A stretch of DNA of 64,000 nt from an uncultured Eubacteriales bacterium (GTDB lineage Bacteria; Bacillota; Clostridia; Lachnospirales; Lachnospiraceae): contig OMVU01000004.1 of the NCBI GenBank assembly GCA_900314565.1, positions 18,404-82,403 of the forward strand, given 5' to 3'. This document shows, piece by piece, positions 26,865-35,375 of the stretch. Position numbers and translations under genes: made by a program. The notes beneath the pieces were generated by a model that was not told the DNA's origin, made no database searches, and was given only the letters and a program-made list of their open reading frames with translations. Each line of letters starts with the position of its first letter. Within the stretch, counting starts at the first letter, position 1.

Positions 26865-28613
26865 TCAGTCTGCCGTACCGTCCAGTTTAAACACGGCAAT
26901 ACTGTAACCGGGCATCGTAAGCACACCCTGCTCATACGTGATGTTCTCCTCACCGGTATTCAGCACCGCGGCCGGCGTAACACCGGCGCCGTCCGCGCCA
27001 TTCACCGGAACGATTCCCGTCAGATCCTTCACCGCTGTCTCCGCGCGCAGATTCATCACGATCAGCAGATCGTCATACACCCCGCCGCCGGCTGTTCCGT
27101 TCTCCGGGCTTTTCCTCAGGAAAGCAGCCACGCTGTCATCACTGACGGAATCCACTCCCTCGGTCACGCCTCTGGCGATTGCCGGGAATGCATTTCTCAC
27201 GCGAATGACCTCCCTGAACCACGTCAGAAGCGACAGATCATCCTGCCTCTGCTCTGCTGCGGACGGGAACTTCATCGGCATTTCATCCATGTCCGGCGGG
27301 CCCGCACACATGTCCGGATCATCCGGATCATCGCTCCAGTACATCGGAGCGCGCTTGTTCTCATCTTTACCGGCCCCTTTCATACCGATCTCCTCACCGT
27401 AATAGACAAATGAGTTGCCGGTCATGAACAGGCTCATCGCATAGGCCATCTTCGTGACGGGGCCGTCATCGGCTCCATAATAGCCTGCGCTCCTGCCCAT
27501 ATCATGATTCGTATAGAACGGTGCGTCCACATAGGCCGGGTTCTTTCCGGCGTATGCCTCCTCGGCCAGCAGCATTCCTTTCACGTAATCCGAAGCCTTA
27601 TAAGTGCCGTTTATGATGTTTGCAATGAACCCGTCATTTCCGCTGAACGGAAAGTCGAACAGTGAATCGATCCCACTCCCGTAGAGCTCGGCAATCGTAT
27701 TCCGATCCGTCCACGCTTCTCCGACAAAATAGCAGTCGGCACTGATTTCCCTGCCTGCCTCCGTGAGGAACCGCAGGAACTCTATGTTGGCCTCCGTATT
27801 TCCCTCAAAATAATGCGTCACTGCATCCAGCCGGAACCCGGCAGCGCCTTTCCCCAGCCAGAAAGCCAGAATATTCCGGATTTCCCCTCTCACAGCCTCG
27901 CTCGAAAGGTTGAGGTCCGGCATTTCAGACCAGAATCTTGCCTCGTAGTACCATTCGGTGCCCTCAAGAGGCGCATAGCCGTCGGCAGGCTGTCTGGAAA
28001 AATTATAGTAGTTAAAATACGGACACGCAGACGGATCCGGCTCCGCCCCGGAGGGCAGTTTGCGCAGATAATCCGACGCGGCCAAAAACCATGCATTTTC
28101 ATCCGAAGTATGATTGAGCACGAGATCCATATACACGCGGATCCCCCGCTCACTGCACGCTTTCAGCAAGGCTTCACAGTCCTCCATTGTTCCGAACGCC
28201 GGATCGATCGCGTAATAGTCATCCACATCATACTTGTGATAGGTCGACGACGGATGCACGGGCGTCAGCCAGATCGCGTCAAAACCCAGATCTTCTATAT
28301 AATCCAATTTGGACCGGATGCCGTTCAGGTCTCCGATCCCGTCCCCGTTCGAGTCGCAGAACGAATACACAAAGATCTCATAGGTCGTACGATAGTTGTC
28401 ATCTGTCTGCGTCCGCACAAGGTCTTTGTTATAGTCCAGCATCTGGACATGAGAAGCAGCGGGCTTACTGCCGCCCGCTGCATTACTCCCGTCAGAAGAG
28501 ACAGCCGGTCTGTCCTCGCCCGTTGCCTGCTCTTTCTTCTGACTTTGGCTGCATCCTGTGATACACAGCATCGCGCACAGGATCATGCATATGATTTTCT
28601 GTATTCTTCTCAT
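26865..28613 (-). CDS. GH13 alpha-amylase-family lipoprotein
   Basis: Extracellular, membrane-tethered glycoside hydrolase (~582 residues) for starch or maltodextrin. A type II signal peptide ends in the lipobox ITGC (~18-21). GH13 conserved regions are visible: DLVLNHTS, GFRLDAVTHY (nucleophile Asp), FVGEAW (acid/base Glu) and FYTNHDMGR (third Asp). Start at 28613 has GGAGAG upstream and gives a proper signal peptide; a longer frame to 28694 overlaps malG and is less likely. Last gene of the lacI-malEFG operon, so it probably supplies oligosaccharides to the transporter. Confidence 0.93.
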   Translation of the reverse strand: MRRIQKIICMILCAMLCITGCSQSQKKEQATGEDRPAVSSDGSNAAGGSKPAASHVQMLDYNKDLVRTQTDDNYRTTYEIFVYSFCDSNGDGIGDLNGIRSKLDYIEDLGFDAIWLTPVHPSSTYHKYDVDDYYAIDPAFGTMEDCEALLKACSERGIRVYMDLVLNHTSDENAWFLAASDYLRKLPSGAEPDPSACPYFNYYNFSRQPADGYAPLEGTEWYYEARFWSEMPDLNLSSEAVRGEIRNILAFWLGKGAAGFRLDAVTHYFEGNTEANIEFLRFLTEAGREISADCYFVGEAWTDRNTIAELYGSGIDSLFDFPFSGNDGFIANIINGTYKASDYVKGMLLAEEAYAGKNPAYVDAPFYTNHDMGRSAGYYGADDGPVTKMAYAMSLFMTGNSFVYYGEEIGMKGAGKDENKRAPMYWSDDPDDPDMCAGPPDMDEMPMKFPSAAEQRQDDLSLLTWFREVIRVRNAFPAIARGVTEGVDSVSDDSVAAFLRKSPENGTAGGGVYDDLLIVMNLRAETAVKDLTGIVPVNGADGAGVTPAAVLNTGEENITYEQGVLTMPGYSIAVFKLDGTAD

Positions 28614-28659
28614 CCCGATATCTCTCCGATATGCGCAGAATAAGGTACTGCTCTTACGC

Positions 28660-29535
28660 TTATCCCTTGACCGCTCCCGACATGCCCTCGACATAGAACC
28701 TCTGCAGATAGAGGAACAGTATGGCGATCGGCACGGAAATCAGCACCGCGCCTGCGGCGAAGCAGGTGTACCACTGATAGATGTATTCCTTCTGCAGCAT
28801 GTTCCACAGACCGATGGCGACCGTGAACTGGTCGGAATTCGCCCTGCACAGAACCTTTGCAAAGATGAAATCTACCCAGGGCGCAATGAACGAGGTCATG
28901 ATGGTGTAGATGATGATCGGTTTGGACAGCGGCATTGTGATCTTGGTAAAGATCTGCCACCGTGTAGCCCCGTCGATGACTGCCGCCTCGTCGATGGCTT
29001 TGGGGATCGTGTCGAAAAAGCCCTTCGATATCTGGAATCCCAGACCGGTACACGCGCTGTAGACGATGATCAGTCCGAACCGGATGGAGGCTCCCTCCGT
29101 AAGGCCCATCGCCTTTAAAATGAAATACTGCGCGATCATTGTCATGAAGCCCGGGAACAGTCCCAGGATCATCGCCATATTCATGTACGGCTTACGCATT
29201 TTGAACCGCATTCGGCTGAGGGAATATGACACGGACAGCACAAAGGATGTGCTGATACAGCAGCTGCAGATTGCAATGATCAGTGTATTTTTGAACATTC
29301 TCGGGAAGTTCAGAACATTCTTGTCCGTCAGGAGCTTCACGTAATTTTGGATAGTGTAGCTTTTCGGCAGGAACGTGTTGGTGTATGCACCCGGCTCTGC
29401 CCGGAAACTGGTAAGGACGATCCACACAATGGGCATGACCCAGATCAGTGCCAGCACAGCCAGTAAAACATGTACGAGAAAGTTTATGATCCTCTTTCTG
29501 GGACTCCGACTGTTTTCCTGATGTTTCTTTTCCAT
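28660..29535 (-). CDS. malG: Maltose/maltodextrin ABC transporter permease, MalG type
   Basis: A 291-residue inner-membrane protein with six predicted transmembrane segments and the EAA loop (EAAVIDGATRWQIFTKITMPLSKP). MalG partner of the MalF-type protein just upstream; the malF stop overlaps its start by one base. No dedicated ATPase is present in the operon, so a shared MsmK/MalK-like ATPase elsewhere is inferred. Confidence 0.92.
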   Translation of the reverse strand: MEKKHQENSRSPRKRIINFLVHVLLAVLALIWVMPIVWIVLTSFRAEPGAYTNTFLPKSYTIQNYVKLLTDKNVLNFPRMFKNTLIIAICSCCISTSFVLSVSYSLSRMRFKMRKPYMNMAMILGLFPGFMTMIAQYFILKAMGLTEGASIRFGLIIVYSACTGLGFQISKGFFDTIPKAIDEAAVIDGATRWQIFTKITMPLSKPIIIYTIMTSFIAPWVDFIFAKVLCRANSDQFTVAIGLWNMLQKEYIYQWYTCFAAGAVLISVPIAILFLYLQRFYVEGMSGAVKG

Positions 29536-30881
29536 TACATGAACGCCTCCTCGTTTTTATAGGAACTGGAATTCCTGTATGTAGTCAGTGTGATGACAGT
29601 CAGTATGACGAAGGTCATAATACCGATCACAGCGCCGAGGTTATAATACTGCTGATCAATCGTCAACTTGTAGAGCCAGGTCACGAGCAGGTCGGTCTGA
29701 CCTGCGGTATCGCCGACATACGTAGGACCACCGCCCGACAGAAGATAGATGACATTGAAGTTATTGATATTGCCTACGAAGCTGGCAATCAGATACGGCA
29801 TCGTAACAAAAAGCATGTAAGGAAGCGTTATCTTGAAGAATATTGTCGCCGGACCTGCGCCGTCCATTTTGGCGGCTTCATAAAGGTCTTCGGGGATATT
29901 CTGCAGAATACCGGTCACCTGCAGTATCGTATACGGAATACCGACCCACAGGTTGATCACGATGATCGTGACCCTGGCAAGCATGGCATTGGTCCAGAAC
30001 GGAATCGATTCTTTTATGAGCCCCAGATTCTTGAGGAGTACATTAACGGCACCCGACGGCTGCAGCATGATGTTCATGATCATCAGCGAAACGAACTGGG
30101 GAACAGCGATGGAGAGCACAAAACAGAATCTCCAGAACGATTTCCATTTCGTTTCCTTCCTGTTGATGATCATGGCCAGAATCATACCGAGAATATAATT
30201 CAGGAATGTCGCAAAAACCGCCCATATGATCGTCCAGGCGAGTACGTGCCAGAACTGGCGGCCGATATTGCCGTTCATATTGAGCACTCTCTGGAACTGA
30301 TGCAGGCCGTCCCAGTCGAACAGGACCAGATGCTCATCTTCCTTGGAATACGTCGTGAACGCCATCGTGATCATGTAGACCAGCGGTACGATATTGAAAA
30401 TTAAAATACCGATGCAGGGAAGTGCCATCAGCGTAATATGAAGGTTGCCGTCGAACAGGTTCTTCACATCCTTGCCAAGGCTCGGTACCGTCTCTCCTTT
30501 TTCGATCATCTTCTGGAGCTTGTAGGAATGCTGAAGCTGCAGGATCCAGAGGGCAATGAACCCTGCAATCACAAAACATGTGACCACACCGGCGAGAAGG
30601 ATCTGCTGCGAATTGTCGCCGGTCGAATACTCATAGATCTGCTTGGCTTCGTTCCAGACCTTGCCCTGCGCTTCCGTACCAAGGCTCAACATCATGCTCA
30701 GATTATGAAAGCCTGTTGTGACCATAAACCCCAGGAATGCGATTTCCATGAGTAAGACGACAGCGCCTTTTATGATCTGCCGATGTCCTGCAATTCCCAC
30801 TCCCATAAGAACAGCAGAAAGTTTTGTAAAAAGATCACCCTTTAGCAATGCATTTTTTACGGTAATGCGATCTTCGTTCAT
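29535..30881 (-). CDS. malF: Maltose/maltodextrin ABC transporter permease, MalF type
   Basis: A 448-residue permease with extra N-terminal transmembrane segments and a soluble insertion like other MalF proteins, plus an EAA loop (EAAKMDGAGPATIFFKITLPY). Forms the channel with MalG. Start follows GAGGTAATC. Separated from malE by a ~190 bp gap containing a strong hairpin. Confidence 0.92.
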   Translation of the reverse strand: MNEDRITVKNALLKGDLFTKLSAVLMGVGIAGHRQIIKGAVVLLMEIAFLGFMVTTGFHNLSMMLSLGTEAQGKVWNEAKQIYEYSTGDNSQQILLAGVVTCFVIAGFIALWILQLQHSYKLQKMIEKGETVPSLGKDVKNLFDGNLHITLMALPCIGILIFNIVPLVYMITMAFTTYSKEDEHLVLFDWDGLHQFQRVLNMNGNIGRQFWHVLAWTIIWAVFATFLNYILGMILAMIINRKETKWKSFWRFCFVLSIAVPQFVSLMIMNIMLQPSGAVNVLLKNLGLIKESIPFWTNAMLARVTIIVINLWVGIPYTILQVTGILQNIPEDLYEAAKMDGAGPATIFFKITLPYMLFVTMPYLIASFVGNINNFNVIYLLSGGGPTYVGDTAGQTDLLVTWLYKLTIDQQYYNLGAVIGIMTFVILTVITLTTYRNSSSYKNEEAFM

Positions 30882-30913
30882 GAAAGATTACCTCCCGACA
30901 GAGTAAATAACAG

Positions 30914-30935
30914 GCGGCCGGTTGCTGCCGGCCGC
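30914..30935 (-). promoter_or_regulatory. Intercistronic hairpin between malE and malF
   Basis: Perfect 8 bp GC stem GCGGCCGG/CCGGCCGC with a 6-base loop and no T-run. Likely stabilises the malE message end, so that the binding protein is made in excess, as REP elements do in enteric malEFG. Confidence 0.6.
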
Positions 30936-31072
30936 AAAGATGCGCAGGGATTCGGTCTGGAAGACGTCAGCTGACGCTGACCCGAACCCCGCGCAAAGTC
31001 CGGCGCGGTTCATTCCGTTCGTCAGCACGGTCCGCGTTCCCCGATTGATCTGATTCAAATGACAGAGCTGTC

Positions 31073-32332
31073 TTACTGTACTGCAGAGGTATTCATCGAT
31101 GTGTTCATCGATTCTGTCTTATCTGCGGCATTGTCATGTGTCACAGTGCCGGACACGAGCTCTTTGCCCATGGATTCCGCAGGTGTCCAGTAATTGCCCA
31201 TGTTCGCCTGAAGCGGCTGTACGATAGAAGCAACAGACATCGTATCCATCTGTGCCTGGGCAAGAGGATCATCGACTTTGACATTGTTGTCGGTAGGAAT
31301 GATATTGCGAAGCTCATAGTGAGCCTTCTGTGCATCGGCGCCGCCAAGATATGCTGCCAGAGCAACGGCCACTTCGGGATGCTCTTTGTAAAGTGCGGTT
31401 GCAGGATTCACGCCGACCGCCTTGGAACCTGCAAAAGCCTTCATCTGCTTCAGCTCCCCATTGATCGTGATAGACGGTGCCGGTGCAATACCGAGATTCT
31501 CACCGTATGCGTCAACAGCCTTCTGATAATCCCATGTGCCGGAGAAGAATGCCTTGGCATCAGCGTTTGTTCCTACATCGCCGTTCGAGAAGTTCGGATT
31601 TGCGACCAGATCTACCAGATAATTGGTCACTGCCACTGCCTTGTCTCCGCTGAAGTCAAAGCCTGCATCGGCGTCACTGCCATCCGCTCCGAACAGTGTG
31701 CATCCGTTTGCCACATAGAAAGCGGCGATATACCAGGAGTTGTCCAGCGGGAAAGCTACCTTGCCCTTTTGGAGCATGGCATCCAGAGACTTAATATCCT
31801 CATCCGAGAAGACGGACTTATCATAATACATGAACCATGTATTGCCGGTAAACGGGAATCCGTAAACAGAACCGTTATAGGTCACGGTATTCACTGTGGT
31901 CTCGGAACTGTTGGCTTTCATGTTCTCGACACTGGTGCCGCCGAGCTCGGCGAGACCGCCGGTCTTGAGCAGATCCGGAATCTGGTCATTTGCAAACAGA
32001 TATACATCTGCACCGACGCTGGGGTCCGTTCCGATATTCGTCTTCGCGTCGCCTTCCGAGCAAACGCCATACTTGAAAGTAATGGTCCATTCAGGATGTG
32101 CTTTTGCAAATGCCTCGCACTGCGTCTGGAGCCACTTTCCGTTGTCATCGGACTGGTCTTCCTGCGGTCCCCAAACCGTGACGGTGGCACTGATCGCTTC
32201 CTTGCTCCCCGAGCCGCCGGATTCACCGCCTCCCGTGCTGCCTCCGCTCGAGCCGCCTGAGCTGCCCCCGCATCCTGCGAGCATGCATATGCACAGTACC
32301 AACGCCATCATTGTTGCTGCAAGCTTTTTCAT
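31073..32332 (-). CDS. malE: Maltose/maltodextrin-binding lipoprotein
   Basis: A ~419-residue solute-binding protein with a lipoprotein signal peptide (lipobox LAGC, ~19) followed by a Gly/Ser-rich linker. Conserved features: TVWGPQED, GVCSEGDAKTN, GFPFTGNTWFMYYDK. Start at 32332 is set by GGGAGG six bases upstream and gives the correct signal peptide. Delivers maltodextrins to MalFG. Confidence 0.92.
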   Translation of the reverse strand: MKKLAATMMALVLCICMLAGCGGSSGGSSGGSTGGGESGGSGSKEAISATVTVWGPQEDQSDDNGKWLQTQCEAFAKAHPEWTITFKYGVCSEGDAKTNIGTDPSVGADVYLFANDQIPDLLKTGGLAELGGTSVENMKANSSETTVNTVTYNGSVYGFPFTGNTWFMYYDKSVFSDEDIKSLDAMLQKGKVAFPLDNSWYIAAFYVANGCTLFGADGSDADAGFDFSGDKAVAVTNYLVDLVANPNFSNGDVGTNADAKAFFSGTWDYQKAVDAYGENLGIAPAPSITINGELKQMKAFAGSKAVGVNPATALYKEHPEVAVALAAYLGGADAQKAHYELRNIIPTDNNVKVDDPLAQAQMDTMSVASIVQPLQANMGNYWTPAESMGKELVSGTVTHDNAADKTESMNTSMNTSAVQ

Positions 32333-32404
32333 GTTGTTTCCTCCCTTAAAAAATAATTTTTTTATATACTGATCCAACAGAAACTTTGGATCTGCTACAC
32401 TTTA

Positions 32405-32485
32405 TTCTCAGTGCGGGAAAACCCGCTTCTGCAAGCGACAGGTAAAACAAATATCCTGCTCATTTCAGCGGCGGGTCTCAATCCC
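32405..32485 (-). repeat. Conserved ~80 nt element, copy 1 (3' of lacI)
   Basis: Closely resembles 47170-47251. On the minus strand both begin GGGATTGA, contain GAGCAGGATATT and GTTTTACC, then CGCTTGCAGAA and a GGGTTTTCCC hairpin. Both lie a few to 40 bp after the stop of a minus-strand gene and before the next gene. Confidence 0.7.
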
Positions 32486-32490
32486 TCTCG

Positions 32491-33513
32491 TCAGGATTTC
32501 CGGTTCACCGCCACACTCTCTCCTTCTATGTACTCATACGGTACCAGTTCGTGAACGGCTTCACCTCCGTAGCTGAGCCTCATCAGAAGATCATCAACAC
32601 TCTTTTTTGCCAGCCCCGCCGTATCCTGCCGGATCGTGGAGAGCCTTGGAATGGAATAGTTTGCATATGTGAGACCGTCGAAACCGATCACCGAGACGTC
32701 TTCGGGAACACGCAGGCCGATATCCTTCAGGGCTCTGATCGTACCAAATGCGATCGAATCACTGAGAGCAAAGACCGCCGTCAGGTCCGGCGATCGGCGG
32801 AACAATATCTCCAGCGCTTTGTAGCCGCTCTCCGCCGAATACGAACAGGGCTCATAATCCCTGTCAAAATCAAATAGAATACCGTTTTCACGAAGTGCTT
32901 CAACAGCTCCCAGGATCTTCCCGTTCTTATATTCTCTTCCCGGACCCTCGGGATACCCCCCGAGAATGCCGATCCTTGTGTGGCCCTCAGACAGCAGTCG
33001 ATCGACGACATATTTTCCGGCATCAAAATAGTCTGTTGTAAAACTTGACAGATTATCAAAGCCAAAATCCCGGGCATCGTTCGTCACAAGTACACACGGC
33101 AGATGAATCTGTGAAAAATCATGGCGAGATGCATCGATATACCCTCCCAGGAATATAATACCTTTCGGCTTCAGATACGTTATGATCCGGGCAGCCGTCT
33201 CCACCTCATTGTCTGTTTCACCGATGAACTGGACACTGATATTCTCATCGTACTCTCTCATCTTGATCTGGATTTCTTCCAGTATAGACTCGAAAAATAC
33301 GTTTTTACTGCCGCGTACGATGATGGATACTTCCGAGGAAACACTCTGCTTCAGTTTTCTGGCAATGGAATTCGGCTGATAGCCTCGCTCGCGTATGATC
33401 TTGCTGATCTTTTCTCTTGCTTCTTCACTGACATCCGCCCGGTTGTTGATTACTCTCGATACCGTACCGATACTGTAGCCGGATATCCGCGCAATGTCTT
33501 TGATTGTCGTCAT
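32491..33513 (-). CDS. LacI-family transcriptional regulator of the maltose operon
   Basis: A 340-residue repressor. N-terminal HTH TIKDIARISGYSIGTVSRVINNR (split as KDIARISGYSIGTVSR for the HTH core), then a periplasmic-binding-like sensor domain with GIIFLGGYIDA and VIGFDGLTYANY. First gene of the operon with malEFG and the amylase; an operator at its own promoter points to autoregulation. Inducer presumably a maltooligosaccharide. Confidence 0.93.
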   Translation of the reverse strand: MTTIKDIARISGYSIGTVSRVINNRADVSEEAREKISKIIRERGYQPNSIARKLKQSVSSEVSIIVRGSKNVFFESILEEIQIKMREYDENISVQFIGETDNEVETAARIITYLKPKGIIFLGGYIDASRHDFSQIHLPCVLVTNDARDFGFDNLSSFTTDYFDAGKYVVDRLLSEGHTRIGILGGYPEGPGREYKNGKILGAVEALRENGILFDFDRDYEPCSYSAESGYKALEILFRRSPDLTAVFALSDSIAFGTIRALKDIGLRVPEDVSVIGFDGLTYANYSIPRLSTIRQDTAGLAKKSVDDLLMRLSYGGEAVHELVPYEYIEGESVAVNRKS

Positions 33514-33560
33514 GCTTTCACCTTATCGGTATTGCCCGCATACCTTTCCCAGCCTTCCAT

Positions 33561-33582
33561 AAACGTTACCGTAAACGTTTCC
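33561..33582 (-). promoter_or_regulatory. LacI-type operator
   Basis: AAACGTTACC followed by GTAAACGTTT, a near-palindrome of the CGTAAACGTTTACG class bound by LacI-family repressors and CcpA. It lies directly downstream of the -10 box at 33590, over the presumed transcription start. Confidence 0.7.
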
Positions 33583-33589
33583 AAAGACA

Positions 33590-33620
33590 ATTATAGCATC
33601 CCTTGAATAGTCTTTGTCAA
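33590..33620 (-). promoter_or_regulatory. Promoter of the lacI-malEFG-amylase operon
   Basis: On the minus strand, TTGACA (33615-33620) and TATAAT (33590-33595), both perfect consensus, spaced by 19 bases, slightly long. Confidence 0.65.
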
Positions 33621-33684
33621 TAATTTTTCCAATAATTTTTCATCATTATATGTAAAAAAGATGATACTGCTGCATATATCAGAC

Positions 33685-33752
33685 TCTATTGAATCTCCGA
33701 CGCAGAATTCTCGTAATTTCAATCATATGATTCATGACCGCACGGAAAGTGA
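33685..33752 (+). repeat. Dispersed repeat family 3, copy 2
   Basis: Contains TTGAATCTCCGACGCAGAATTC followed by an imperfect palindrome; ends GAAAGTGAAC like the other copies. Confidence 0.65.
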
Positions 33753-33852
33753 ACGTGCCCCGAAAGATCGGAAATCACGGCTGCCGCTGCTTTACCGGTC
33801 TCCGCAAAGGCCGGCGCAGCGGTCTGAATCTGCCCGGATTTGACGTTTTTAC

Positions 33853-33946
33853 TTGCTTTACAAAAAAAATGCTTTATACTGATACTGTCATACGGAAACA
33901 GCTTGACTTCCCGTGCAGGTGCTGCGGGGAGTTTTGGTTTTTTATT
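33853..33946 (+). ncRNA. Candidate small RNA with own promoter and terminator
   Basis: A promoter-like TTGCTT (33853) and TATACT (33875) spaced 16 bases precede about 45 bases of non-coding sequence and a terminator: ACTTCCCG/CGGGGAGT stem (33906-33913, 33925-33932) and a T-rich tail. No open frame lies between, so the ~60 nt product would be an RNA. It could instead be an attenuator for purC. Confidence 0.35.
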
Positions 33947-33987
33947 TTCAACAGGCAGAAGCGAAACTGTGCGCCTGCTTTTTCAAA

Positions 33988-34234
33988 CAGGCATTTGCGA
34001 AAGTCTGTGCTTCACGGAAATTGTATGAACATTCAAACGGCTTCCGCGCCAAGAACTTCTAACATTCACTCAAGATATGGAAAAGCATTCGCAAAAACCG
34101 TAAACTCGCTTCGCTCAGACAGTACGGTTTTTGCTCATTCCATATCTTTCGTTCATGAAGAAGTTCTAAGGCTTGTGCAGATTGTTTGAATTGTTCAAAC
34201 AATTTCATTTCGCACAGAGTTTCGCAAGAGCCTG
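33988..34234 (+). repeat. Dispersed repeat family 1, long copy B
   Basis: Same CAGGC...GCCTG ends as copy A but 247 bp long. Inside are nested palindromes: AAGAACTTCT/AGAAGTTCT, ATATGGAA/TTCCATAT and AAAAACCGTA/TACGGTTTTT. It ends 30 bp before purC. Confidence 0.85.
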
Positions 34235-34263
34235 ACTTTATTTTAAGACAGAAAGGAATCACG

Positions 34264-35133
34264 ATGAAAGAATACACTCCGGTAAAAGAGGGCAAGGTCC
34301 GCGAGATCTACGATCTTGGAAATGAACTCGTCATGGTCGCCACAGACCGCATCTCCGCCTTCGACGTCATCCTGAAGAACAAAATCACGAAGAAAGGGAC
34401 TGTCCTCACTCAGATGTCAAAATTCTGGTTCGATTACACAAAGGACATCCTTCCGAACCACATGATCAGCGTCGATCCGGAGGATATGCCGGAGTTCTTC
34501 CGCGGAGAAGATTACTGCGGGAACAGCATGCTCGTAAAAAAACTCACCATGCTTCCGATCGAATGCATCGTGCGCGGCTACATCACGGGCAGCGGCTGGG
34601 CAAGCTATAAAAAGAACGGCACCGTCTGCGGAATCAAGCTGCCGGAAGGCCTTTCAGAGTGCGACAAACTGCCGGAGCCGATCTACACGCCGAGCACAAA
34701 GGCTGAAATCGGCGACCACGATGAAAATATCAGCTTTGAGCAGAGCATCGACGTTCTGGAAAAGCAGTTCCCCGGACACGGCGTCGAATACGCCGAGAAG
34801 CTCCGCGACTGCACGATCGCGCTCTACAAGAAGTGTGCGGATTACGCGCTCTCCCGCGGGATCATCATCGCGGATACAAAGTTCGAGTTCGGTCTGGACG
34901 AAGACGGAAATGTCATCCTCGGCGACGAAATGCTCACCCCGGACTCCAGCCGCTTCTGGCCGCTTCTTGGATATGAGCCGGGCCATGGCCAGCCGTCCTT
35001 CGACAAGCAGTTCGTCCGTGACTGGCTGAAGGCAAATCCGGACAGCGATTATGACCTTCCGCAGGATGTCATTGACAGGACGATCGAAAAGTATAAGGAA
35101 GCGTATCATCTGCTGACGGGAGAAGAGCTGTAA
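34264..35133 (+). CDS. purC: Phosphoribosylaminoimidazole-succinocarboxamide synthase
   Basis: SAICAR synthetase of purine synthesis, joining CAIR and aspartate with ATP. 289 residues. Conserved: KEGKVREIYDLG at the start, TDRISAFDVIL, ECIVRGYITGSGW, IADTKFEFGLDE, and DEMLTPDSSRFW. Start at 34264 is set by GAAAGGA; the longer frame begins inside the repeat. It stands alone, away from other pur genes. Confidence 0.96.
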   Translation: MKEYTPVKEGKVREIYDLGNELVMVATDRISAFDVILKNKITKKGTVLTQMSKFWFDYTKDILPNHMISVDPEDMPEFFRGEDYCGNSMLVKKLTMLPIECIVRGYITGSGWASYKKNGTVCGIKLPEGLSECDKLPEPIYTPSTKAEIGDHDENISFEQSIDVLEKQFPGHGVEYAEKLRDCTIALYKKCADYALSRGIIIADTKFEFGLDEDGNVILGDEMLTPDSSRFWPLLGYEPGHGQPSFDKQFVRDWLKANPDSDYDLPQDVIDRTIEKYKEAYHLLTGEEL

Positions 35134-35240
35134 AACAGTTCTCCCTGCGATCCGGGAAAATCTTTCCTTCAGGATATTGACGGGGCGATGAAGGCATTTC
35201 TCCATGCAATCCGGAAAATGCCGGCGATGGCAGAGAGCCG

Positions 35241-35286
35241 AAAAAAAAGCGATGGGACTCATATCGGATCCCATCGCTCTTTTTCT
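35241..35286. terminator. Bidirectional terminator
   Basis: Stem AGCGATGGGA/TCCCATCGCT (35248-35257, 35269-35278), eight A on the left, T-rich on the right. Serves purC and the convergent decarboxylase gene. Confidence 0.9.
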
Positions 35287-35375
35287 TTTACTATGCATTT
35301 AAGTTTTTGCAACCGGAAAATGCTCTGCCGGAACAAATGGTACGCATGTTTAAGCACGCGAACACTTTCGGGAAC

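Noticed and set aside
33661-34189. Small frames in the lacI-purC gap
   Set aside because: They are made of repeat-family sequence and a non-coding structure; peptides match nothing recognisable.
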